Made by a program: the position numbers and the translations under genes
Notes under the pieces: generated by a model
The model's database searches: none
What the model was told of the DNA's origin: nothing
The model's input: only the letters and a program-made list of their open reading frames with translations
Origin: Lunularia cruciata
Lineage: Eukaryota > Streptophyta > Marchantiopsida > Lunulariales > Lunulariaceae
Reading direction: 5' to 3'
DNA length: 64,000 nucleotides
Assembly: GCA_948567375.1 (NCBI GenBank)
Contig: OX419755.1
Span: 63,244,944-63,308,943, forward strand
In this document: piece after piece, positions 54,490-64,000 of the stretch
Layout of the letters: each line of letters opens with the position of its first letter
Numbering within the stretch: the stretch's first letter is position 1

Positions 54490-56720
54490 ACATCTTCAAC
54501 TTATCATGGTTAATCCTATCAAAATGTCTTCCTCCCAACTCCTTGAGATCATATGTGTAATTGCACCACACCTTCTCTACTATGAAAAGTCCAAAGTACT
54601 TAGGTCCAAAGTACTTAGGAAAAAACTTCTTTTGCACTCTCTTGAATCAAATGGAATCAAAAAATATTACCCAATCACCTTCTTTGAAAGGCTCCACCTT
54701 CTTCTTGCCTTGCTTCTTGTCATAGCTCTCCTTTTGTTTCCTTTGGGGTTGCTTCACTCAAACCATAGCAACTGCTCTTGCCTCTTCTAATTCCATGACT
54801 TGATCCTTCCTTGACTTCTCTGCATCACCTCCTTGTGCTTTCTTCACTCTCCTATGAATGCTTTGGAAGGTAGGAAGATCAAAGTGAATAGGTAAGGTAG
54901 ACTCAATACTATATACCAATTGAAATAAAGAATATCGGGTGGAAGTCTTCATGGTTGTCCTATACTCCCACAAAACTGCATGAATCCTCTTATCCCAATG
55001 ATGTTTAGCCCCTTCCATTCTGCACCTTTGGCCAACATCAGGCACAAGGTCTGATTGGTTCTCTCTGCCATTAGAATTTGGCTTATAAGATGTAGTTACT
55101 CTATGTGTGGTAGAGAAATATCATAGCATGGTTGTAGTGATGTTTCTTGTAAACTCTCCTCCTCTATCAGAAACCAACTCAAAAGAGCATCCAAACCTAG
55201 TGATAATGCGTTCATAAAGAAATCTACCAACTTCATCTTCATTCTTGTCCCTCAATGGTCTAGCCTAAACGCACTTGGTAAGGTAATCAATAACTACCAC
55301 AATGTACTGATTGTTCCTTAGGGTTTTATTGAGAGTACCTACAAAATCAATTTCTCACTTCTCAAAAGGTCCTAACAATGGAATTGATCTAAGTGGTGGA
55401 GTGGAAATAGATTTTCTAGCAAAAGCTTGATAAACATGACAAGTTTTGCAATAATCAAGACAATCCTTGAAAATCCCTCTCCAATGATAATCTGCATCTA
55501 GAATCTTGAAAGTAGTCACCTTCCTTGCAAAGTGTCTTCCACACACTAAACATTCATGAAACTCCTTTATGAGTAGGATAGACTCTTCCTTACCCACTGC
55601 TCTTTGAAGTAGACCATATGCTCCTTGGTGAAAAAGAATATCTTCCACCATTGTGTGAGATCTAGATCTTGTTGGAGTAGCCTTCCTCCCCCTAGCATGC
55701 ATCCCTTCTAGATAGTTACTTCTTGTCACAAAATCCAAAATCTCCTTATACTCCATTGGAACTACTTGAGTGATTGAGATTGTCATAAGCTCCTCATCTG
55801 AGAAGGAATCATTGACAGACTCATCTCCATCATGATCATATGCCCTAGATAACAAATCAACATTTGCATAATTCTTTCCTGGCCTATCCTCAATGGTGTA
55901 GTCGTACTCAAACAAGAGTATCATCCACCTTGCTAGCCTCCCTTCCACATTAGGCTTGTTGAAGATGTACTTCAAAGCCTTGTGATCCGTGATAATTGTG
56001 GCTTTCTCTCCAATCAATTAGTGTCTAAAGACCAAAGATCATTGCCAACCCTTCTCTCTTTGTGACAGAGTAGTTCTTTTTTGCTGAAACCATCTGCCTA
56101 CTAGCATAAGCTAGTAGATCAATGCATAAGCCTTGTTGGAAAATGAGAAGATGAACCTCCTTTAGTACCCAACCATCTCCAAGAATTGGCGTAACTTTCT
56201 CAAGCTTGAAGGGAATGGAAGGTATGAGATTTTCCTCACCTTCTCAAGATCAATTGCTATTCCATCCTTGGAGATGATGTGCCCCAAAAGTAGACCTTCT
56301 TCACATCCAAAAATGCACTTCTTTGGGTTGAGTGATGCATTTGCCTCATCCAAGCATTGCAAGACCTTGATTAGGTGCTCAAAGTGCTCCTCCTTGCTCC
56401 CATAGACACAAAAGTCATCAATGAAGTCCCTCATAAATTTCCCAATGAAAAGTTCAAATACCTTGTTCATGAACCGTTCAAATGTGGTTGGAGCATTGCA
56501 AAGCCCAAAAGGTATGACCTTGAAAGCATAAGTTCCACCAAGATGTGGTGAATGTGGTGAGTTTTTGATACTCTAGTGCAATCTTGATTTTGTTATATCC
56601 ACTATAACCATCTCCAAAACTATACCTTTGATGACCTAGAACCTCCTCCAAGATCTCATCAATGAATGGAAAAGGGTAATAGTCCTTCTTAGTAACAACA
56701 TTAAGCTTCTTGTAATCCAC
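54490..56720 (-). pseudogene. G4 Pol remnant
   Basis: RT 56720-56162 has FIDDFCVYG intact, and CNHI replaces the usual CNAPATF. A junction near 56110 skips the end of RT and start of RNase H. RNase H from 56017 reads DHKALKYIFNKPNVEGRLARW. The integrase zinc region CKTCHVYQAF has lost a Cys. The C-terminal part 55045-54758 reads WDKRIHAVLWEYRTTMKTST. Several stops. Confidence 0.82.
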
Positions 56721-56915
56721 ACATACCTAAAGCTTGCTATTCTTTTTCTTCACAATCACAAAGAGAGACACCCATTCTGAATTCTTTACCTCAAAAATAA
56801 ATCCAGTCTTCTTGAGCTTATCAATCTCCTCCTTCACCACCAAAGATATTGGTGGGCTAATGCAATGTTGCTTTTGGCAGACTGGTATTGCATGTGACTC
56901 CACCTCAATCTTGTG

Positions 56916-59000
56916 CTACTCCAAGGTGACTTCTTTTAGATCCTTGTAATTGAAAGCAAACACATGGATGAACTTGCAAAAAATCTCCTCAAATCTCACT
57001 TTCTCCTCCTTGGTAACATTTGGACCATACTTGAGGGTAGATGACCTCTTCTCTATCTCTTGAAGTGTCAATGGTGATTTATCCGGTTCCTTCAAAACCT
57101 CTGGCTTAGGTGAAAAATCCATAGCACACAAGGGATACACATCTAAATCAGATTTAGATCTATCTTCCTCTGTAGAAGTCTCCTCTTCCATGCTTGTGTC
57201 TACACCTGAAGCTCCTTCTTTTGAATCGGATTCCCAATAATCAGAATATGGTGTATATGAATGTGAAGTGTTGGTGGTGTTAGTCACAAGAACTGTGACT
57301 CTATGGTTTGATGGCCCAATCCTCAAGTACCCTTTGTGTCATTGATCAGTTGTGCGTGTTGCTCTCAACCATGGCCTCCCAAGAAGTAACTCATAGCTTG
57401 AATCCTTCAAGACTTGGAAAGTCATGAGATTTTGAAATCCCATAACTGAAACTACCACCTTATCCATCACCCCTACTGGTCAAACCTGTTACTTGTTTTC
57501 TATGTTCACCAAAAATGTTGAAGGTCTAGAGGGTATCATACCCAACTTATTCATCAACCTTTTTGACATGGCATTCACCGTTGATCCTCCATCAACCAAT
57601 GCATCCTTGATGTTGTGACTATTTACTCTCACATCAATCTTGGAAGCATATTCATGAGCCTCCCATGGTGCTAGTTTAGCATCCACCACCCCCATTGATA
57701 CTGGAGCTTTTGTGTTCTTCTTCCTCTTGCTCCTTGTAGAACTAAAGCCACCTCTAAGGTCCTTTCTCAAAGTAGTATTCAAAGCAATCATTTGGCCGAG
57801 TATGATGTTAGCCTTGTGACTACCAACCTCCTCCAAGACATTGTAGTTCCATTGTTGCTTTAATATCAAGAAGTCCTCCATCCCCAACTTCTTTCTTGGA
57901 GTCTTTGTTGTTGATGGTGTTGAAGTGCTTGTGCGAGTGCTCCTAGTAGGCATAGGAGTATCTTGGCCAGGAGTAAATCCTTGAGAAGAGTGATCCAAAA
58001 GATCCAAATTAATACCTTTGGACTTTGAGCACTTTCACTTCTCATACTTGCTCTCAATCACATCTATAGATGCTATCCCCTTACCTTTGTTTGGATTAGG
58101 AGCCACTTGGGCTTCACTACCTCCCTCTTTCCCTCTATTGGCTCCTTCATAATGCCTTCCCCATGGTAAGTGGAATTTTGGGAATTCCTTTAGGTGTGAC
58201 CTCTTCCTCCACAACCAAAAAAATTTTTCTCATTGAAATTGTTGGTTGACCTCCTCTATATGGATAATTTCCATAACTCCTAGGTCCTCTCCCTACATTC
58301 TGATCTACTTCTCTCTTCTCTCATAGTTGCACCACATTGAACTTGAGATCTACAAGTTTTTGTCATGGTTTGAAGTGGATCTTTTGGTGGAAGTGCAAAA
58401 ATTGAAGCAACTACTACTTGTGGTGCAACCCTTGCCACCAAAGTACTAGAAGTTCCACCATACTTGTAGCCTTGAGGAAGATGCACAACCTCCTTCACCA
58501 CCAAATCACTTTCATCTCCTTCCAAACAGTCCTCCATGCGAATTGCAATCTTGATAGCTTGAACCTTGGAAGAAGGTTTCTCATATCTCACCTTGCATCT
58601 GATTTGTGGTCTCAACCCTCCTACAAAATTATTGGTGAGCATGGCCTCTATGCCAATCATAGAAGTCTACACATCATCCCTACCCTTCCTCAACACTATG
58701 CAAAATCTGGACTCTAACGTTTCCACTCTTTCCACATAGACTCTCACTTTCTCTCCATCTCCTTGCTTGAGAAAGGTAACCTCACTCATTAATCTCTCAT
58801 AACTCTCATTTGGAAGAAAATTCTCAATGAGTGCTGAAGTCAAACTCTCCCAAGACTCTTCTTGCACATCTTTCCTCTATTTTTTTGGTATTCTAACTCA
58901 TACCATGTAAGTGTTGCATCCTCAAAGAAATTTGGTAATAATGAGGCCCACTCATTCTTCCTCCTCTCATTTTTTCCTATTCAAGCTCTCTTGAAGTCTC
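56916..59000 (-). pseudogene. G4 Gag-protease remnant
   Basis: Gag pieces 58867-58280 ([20 protein letters not shown]). The zinc knuckle near 58200 is degraded. Protease 58007-57489 reads ALVDGGSTVNAMSKRLMNK with the DGGS active site kept. The pre-RT region is 57326-56916. Confidence 0.82.
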
Positions 59001-59290
59001 TCACAAAGGCCTCTACATCTTCTCTATCTTTGCCAAAGAAAATCTAAAGTTTCTCCATCTTAACTCATTATCTTTCTTTTCTCTCAATTTTTCTTTTTGT
59101 CATTTTTTTATCTCACTCTATAACTAATAGATTATGTACATGACTTACACCATTTTAGAGTAATTCACCCTAGGGAACACAAAAGGTTTAGGTTACTCCA
59201 AGATTTCTATAGCAATATCAGATCCTAGAGTGCATATTAATTGAACTCTCATGGATAGTTTATCCATAAGTTGAAAGATTATCTCCATCA

Positions 59291-59901
59291 CTAATCTTGA
59301 AAACTAGCTGGTGAAGGTGATAGTATTTCTATAGTTATACTAAGATTATCTCCAAGATCCTTCACCAAAGTCTCTAAAAGTGCTTTTAATTTACTACACT
59401 CATGTCCTTTTGGAAGTCCTTCAACTCCACAAACCTCACATAACTCCTTGGTCTTAGATCTTCTCCCTCCCAATCTTGGTGAAAAAGGTCCAATATGCAA
59501 AACCAAGTCAAGTAATCCCCTGCTTTCCCTCAGTCTCTTGCTCTCAAAGGTCAATAGACATGAACTTGCCTCATGTCCCTTCTCTCCACATAAAAAGCAC
59601 TTAGACTCACTCTTTCCTCCAAGTGGTGTAGGTTTTTGGATCCTCTCAACACTCTCTTCAAATTCTATTCTAAACTCTCTTTTCCTCAAATCCACCCTAC
59701 AATCACCTCAAACCCTTAGGGAACCTTGCATATCTTGAACCTCTTAATTTCCACTCTTGATGACCTTCCATGTTTCCAAGATGAATCTGAACACTCAAAC
59801 ATGCTTTTTGTTGCTCTCAAACTCTTCATGCATGAGATCTCAACTTTGTAGAATTGACCCTTCCTCACAATGTCACTCAAATCTCTCAACTGGTATGTCA
59901 C
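59291..59901 (-). pseudogene. G4 ORF1, zinc-knuckle protein before gag
   Basis: 59695-59291 is open for 134 codons: LRKREFRIEFEESVERIQK, CFLCGEKGHEASSC, CEVCGVEGLPKGHEC and an SPASFQD end. 59901-59716 gives the part before it (TYQLRDLSDIVRKGQFYKVE). Open frames and kept Cys/His in three copies indicate a real protein of the family. Confidence 0.72.
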
Positions 59902-59989
59902 AGTCCTCTAAAATTTTGCACATGTGATCACAAGTTTAGGGCATTCCTCCCTACAAAATTTCAGGTCTTTTCAAAACTCAATGTAGAAC

Positions 59990-60134
59990 CATATTTTATC
60001 TCTATATAAATAATTTATATAGAGATAAAATTTAAATAGTATCTAAATATCAAAGTGAATAGGTAAGGTAGAGATTTAATTTAAATAGTATATAAATATC
60101 ATAATAACACACACATGCACAAATGGGTGTTATA
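59990..60134 (-). repeat. G4 5' LTR remnant
   Basis: Holds the LTR start only (CACACATGCACAAATGGGTG then TTATA), with an inverted duplication around TCTCTATATAAATAATTTAT (59999-60030). Confidence 0.7.
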
Positions 60135-60770
60135 GTCCAAGAATTCTACTCCAAAGAGATAAACAAGAGATACTTTCATTTGCTCACGTTGGATGTAAAT
60201 AATCTTGATGTGGAATGGATTCAAGAATAGGAAGCTAGGTGTAGGAAAGTGGCCTGTTGGTGTTTCCATCCCATCCACTCTCTAAAACACTTCCCAAGTC
60301 TAGCAATTGCATTATGTTTTCTCCCTTCAAATTACTCAGTTTTAGTAGATCATGTTCTTCCAAGAGTGGTGATCCACTCTCTTGGATTAAAACACCTACT
60401 TTGATACCATCGTAATACTCCAAGGACAAGAGAAGTCTCCAAGAGAGAAAATGCAAGTTTCACACTCAATACCTTGATGCCCAAAAGGAGCACCTTCTCT
60501 TTATTATATAGCAAAGAGCATCTCCTCAAAGGAAGCTCCACCCTTGGATCAAATACATGGATTGGTGACCTTTAATCAAGCTCCATCCTTGGATTAGTTG
60601 TTTGGATGGGTGACATGTCAATCCTTGTCCTATCTAGTTGGTCAAATGGGTTTGACCAAAGAGAATCTTTAGGGAATCTCCTTATATGGAGCTCAAAATC
60701 ATATGATTGAGGTACCATTTGAAAGCTCTTGACAAGATGAATCATAGGGGAGAGAATGCAAGCCTTTTTC
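60135..60770 (-). mobile_element. C-family element end, antisense (leader, primer site, 5' LTR)
   Basis: On the minus strand an LTR of the C type (60411-60770) ends at TATTACG. It is followed by the primer site TGGTATCAAAG (plus 60399-60409) and a leader resembling 10753-10800 (GAGAGTGGATCAC). It is cut by G4 on the left. Confidence 0.7.
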
Positions 60771-61017
60771 CCTTAAGGGTGCTAGGAGTTAACTCAAGTC
60801 TGGAGTAACCCATGTTAGCCTGATTGTGTCAATAAGTCTAAGGCTGGACTACTATATGTGCGGGCCAATAGGACCTCTGGTTGACACATTACTTGGCTAA
60901 TCAGAAATGCAATCTAGTATGTTCCCATGGACATAGCCTCTATGAGGTGAACCACATATCTTCTTGTGAGATCATGGTGAATGCTTTATTTGTTTATTAT
61001 CAAACTTGATTTTCAAT

Positions 61018-61029
61018 TGGTATCAGAGT
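61018..61029 (+). promoter_or_regulatory. Primer binding site of a copia element
   Basis: TGGTATCAGAGT, an exact tRNA-iMet-type site, two bases after a possible LTR end GATTTTCA (61015). The left LTR border lies somewhere in 60770-61015 and is not identified. Confidence 0.75.
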
Positions 61030-63050
61030 GAATTTGGTTGATAATGTGCTATGGTTGCTCGAAGGCTAAAGTTTGTTCAAGAGGTTGCAGAGCATAATGA
61101 ATAAATTTTTTGAATCTTTATGTAGTACTATCATGAAGAGCATATTAGGTTGTGCCATCGAGAACCAAGAATTGAAATCATTGCAGGTTTGAGAATTGGG
61201 AAAGCATTGGAAGTTAGGGTGGCTGACGACTAGTACCACATAATTTCTTGTCAAAGTTTGGACATGGAAGGCTTTGAAGGTTTTGCAGGAGGGAACCCAC
61301 AAAGGACTTTTGGGAGGATTGAAGTCTGGATAGAAGAAAGAGATCCCAAAGGTGTCTTTGTAGGAAGAATAATTCTTGAGGAAGAAGGGACAGGATAGGA
61401 GATTCATGAGGAAGGTTGTGACAAAGAGAAGAGCAAGAATCAAAGGAGAAGGTTGGGAGGTATTGAAAGGAATTCAACAAAGTTTTATGAAGAGGTTTTG
61501 AGGATTCAATAAAGAGGACTAGACAGGAAGAAAGGAAAATTTTGAATTCAAGAGAGAAGGTCGAGAGGCAAAGAATAGGGAAGTCTCAAAAAGGTTAGCC
61601 AGGTCAAAGAAGTCTCAAATGGATTGAAAGTACAAAGAACCTATAAAGGAAGGAGATTATAGAGTTAACAGGAGAAAGATCTTGAAGGAGATTAGGGTCT
61701 GGTCAGGAAAAACACTCAAGAAAAAGTAGACAAGAAGGAAATCTTGAAAGAGTTTACGGTTTGGACATGAAGAACTCTTGAAGTAGAAGTTTTGGTCAAA
61801 ACAGAGAAATCTTGAGGGTTTTCAAGAAGAGAGGGCTTGGAGAAATTTTTCTGGACAGTATACTTGAGAGAAAGTAGAGTTGGACATGTAGGGAAATATA
61901 GAAGGAAAAAGAAGAAGCATCAAGGGCTTTTGGACAGCTGGAATCCCAAAGAATGGGTTTTGACAATAGAAGAGAGAATTGACATGAAATATTGAAGGAG
62001 AGGGGTTTCATGGACAGAAGAGAAAAGTGACTAATCAAACAAGAGTAGGGAAGAGCTTTTGCAAGGGAAATTTAAAGGAGAGCTTTACTAGAATAGTGAA
62101 TTTTGAAGGTTGCAAGACAGAGAGGGTTGCAAACTTTATAGTGAGATATCAAAGGTTTCAAAAGAGGGTTTTGACAGGAGTGTACTCTCAAGAGGAGTTT
62201 TGGAAGGACAAAGAATGATTGAAGAAGCTTTTGAGAATTGGCAGACAGGAAGAGAATTATCAAGAGGGTTTTGAGGATTCTTCGGCAAAGTACAAGTTTT
62301 GAAGGAGAAAACAAAGGAGAACATGTGAAAGGAAACAAAGATGACATTGTTGGTTGCCTGAAGCAAATTCTGTGATGTACATGGTGTTTGCTGGACTCTC
62401 TTGCTGTAAAATTATTTGAATGACCCCATTGGGAGCATGTAGCCATCGTCTTGGAAGGTGATAGCTTGTTGATATACTATTTTTGTGGCCACACAGGCTT
62501 TGGCTGCTGATGTTGTTGTTGCTACAACTGATGCTGTTGATTCTATTGCCCTTGCCAAGGCCCTAAGTACATATCTCGTACTTGACAATGAAAATTCTTT
62601 TTTTTTCTTGTTGGAGCTTTACATGGGATTGGGAGTGTTGACCTAGTTGATCTGAAATAGATGCCGCATAGGAAGGAGTCCCATAATTGTAATAATTGCT
62701 TTGTTGTTGCTATTACGGATATACAGAAAAAAGCTTGTTGATTTATGATAACTTTATCGCATCAAGATGGTATACCCAAGGGACGTTGGAGGATGGGGAT
62801 AGCCATAGTTCCTATAGTAAAGAGTACAAGAGCTGAGCTGGTTCATCAATTGCCCAGTTACTATATCAAGCCATTTTGGTTCTGGTAGTTTCAATTGACC
62901 ATCCTGAAACCAAATAAGTTGAGCTTTACTTTCAAAAACTACTCATAGAAGGGAGTCCCTTCTTGAGCAAGTCTCTTCATGGCTACTTTCATGAATTTAG
63001 GAAAGACCTTGTAAGGTACTGAATTGCATCATATTTGAGAACAAGCTTTG
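61030..63050 (+). other. Copia leader region, purine-rich
   Basis: 61240-62330 is strongly purine-rich on the plus strand with loosely repeated phrases (GAAGGAGA, TTTTGAAGG) in the style of the U1 minisatellite but without a fixed period. 62460-63050 has a T/G-rich stretch (GCTGCTGATGTTGTTGTTGC) and no recognised gene. Confidence 0.4.
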
Positions 63051-63960
63051 AGGTGCAAGTTTAGAGATGGCAATCATGAAGATTGGAGGAGCCAAATTTG
63101 ACATTGCACAAATACAATGGACACTCCGATCATCTCCTATGGGAGCATCAGGTGAAAGGTATGCTCAAGGCCAACAGTTTTGGGAAATTGCTAAGACCCA
63201 AGACCAATTTGGTGTCAGAGGATGATTAGAATGACATGCAAGAGATAGCTATCTCCTGCATGTCATGTACACACAATGGTTTTACATCTGCAACACATGT
63301 TATAAAGTAGTTGAGTGAGTACAAGGACTGCATTACTCTTTTTGATGAGCTACAACAAAAGTACCATTAGAAAGAGTTGTCAAATCATCTCTACACATCC
63401 CTGAAGCTGGTGAGCTTCAAGATGAAGAACAGTGGACTAAGATACAAGATCATATTGATGCCTTCAATGATCTTGTTGTGGACTTGCAGAATCTTGGAGA
63501 GGACCTGAGTGATGAGAGAAAGGCACTCCACTTGTTGAGTTCTCTCTTACGTCCTCCTAGTCCTTGTCACAAGGACTGGGAGATCATGTTACATCATGAT
63601 AGGAAAACCATCACCTACAATGAGGTGATGAGTGCTCCATTAATAGACAATCTTCAACAAAAGATGATATTGCTTTCTCAACCCTTGACTCCTTCAAGAA
63701 TAGTGTTGAATGTCAATTGTGGAAGGACTAAGATGCGGACAAATGGTGGAGAGCAAAGATCTAAAACTAGATATGGTCTAGGTGGTCTATGGAGGGATCC
63801 CAAGACCATAAGACTGTGCTTTGTTGGAAGAGTGGCAAAGCTGGCCATCTCAAGAGAGATTGTTGAGGCAAAGCAGTCAAGCCTTCTTCATCAAATGTGG
63901 CAAAAGATAACAAGCAAGAAGAAGAGGATGACCTGCTTGACAACAACTATGCTTTATGAC
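63051..63960 (+). pseudogene. Ty1/copia gag
   Basis: A broken frame reads HIDAFNDLVVDLQNLGEDLS then DERKALHLLSSL (63449-63545), the Ty1/copia Gag central pattern. A zinc knuckle CWKSGKAGHLKRDC (about 63822-63865) has its second Cys replaced by Ser. QEEEDDL follows. The element continues past the window. Confidence 0.78.
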
Positions 63961-64000
63961 GCCAATGATATGCTCTTTGCACTTTTTTTCAGCAAAATAG

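Larger units (their letters stand above)
53742..60134 (-). mobile_element. Element G4, decayed Ty3/gypsy retrotransposon
   Basis: The complete 3' LTR is 53742-54427; minus-strand integrase, RNase H, RT, protease, gag and ORF1 follow. The 5' LTR is reduced to about 145 bp (59990-60134). Flanks CATA and GTCC do not match, so one end has been rearranged. Relative to G1, the RT/RNase H junction near 56110 is deleted. Confidence 0.88.

Noticed and set aside
1-64000. CRISPR arrays, rRNA, tRNA genes and riboswitches
   Set aside because: None seen. Regular short repeats with unique spacers are absent; tRNA-like matches are only primer binding sites.

Overview
This is a plant-type (streptophyte) nuclear segment made almost entirely of nested, decayed LTR retrotransposons. 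I see no host gene, rRNA, tRNA or CRISPR array. The evidence for a plant is a chromodomain Ty3/gypsy element, Ty1/copia gag remnants, primer sites of the plant tRNA-Met and tRNA-Asp types, and TATA-box LTR promoters. The species cannot be told from the sequence. I name four families here: M (gypsy with a methyltransferase), C (chromovirus), U (very long LTRs) and G (gypsy with an extra ORF before gag).

Layout. Positions 1-8710 hold M1, whose first ~1.1 kb lies outside the window. 8711-10141 is a Ty1/copia gag remnant. Element C1 starts at 10147 and ends 40.4 kb later at 50532, with an exact 5-bp duplication (CTTAG) on both sides. Everything between is C1 plus elements inserted in it. U1 (12855-36913) and U2 (37188-41036) sit in its protease region and G2 (42733-48758) in its integrase gene. 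U1 in turn contains a solo G LTR (G3, 14599-15290), a full-length G element on the minus strand (G1, 18289-26118) and a complete M element (M2, 26587-36419). Short target duplications support each nesting step (G2 and U1 each with one mismatch). To the right of C1 are unassigned sequence, an LTR-like stretch with heat-shock-type motifs, G4 (53742-60134, minus), an antisense C-family end and a copia element running off the window.

The most interesting system is element M. One reading frame, repeatedly interrupted by mutation, encodes Gag with two zinc knuckles, an aspartic protease, a complete C5 cytosine DNA methyltransferase with motifs in canonical (DNMT3-like) order, then reverse transcriptase, RNase H, a DDE integrase and a C-terminal PHD finger. 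A UAG codon followed by CAGCCA, which fits the CARYYA readthrough context, separates methyltransferase from reverse transcriptase in both copies; the other stops I compared are private to one copy. The element therefore has a chromatin writer and a chromatin reader. Its ends are also odd: the inserted form is B-internal-A-B-A, a split direct repeat, with the palindrome GACAGCTGTC at the A/B border. This fits integration of a circular intermediate opened inside its LTR.

A second unusual object is U2: an intact long LTR, 49 bp holding a primer binding site, then the same LTR inverted, the whole flanked by a perfect 5-bp duplication.
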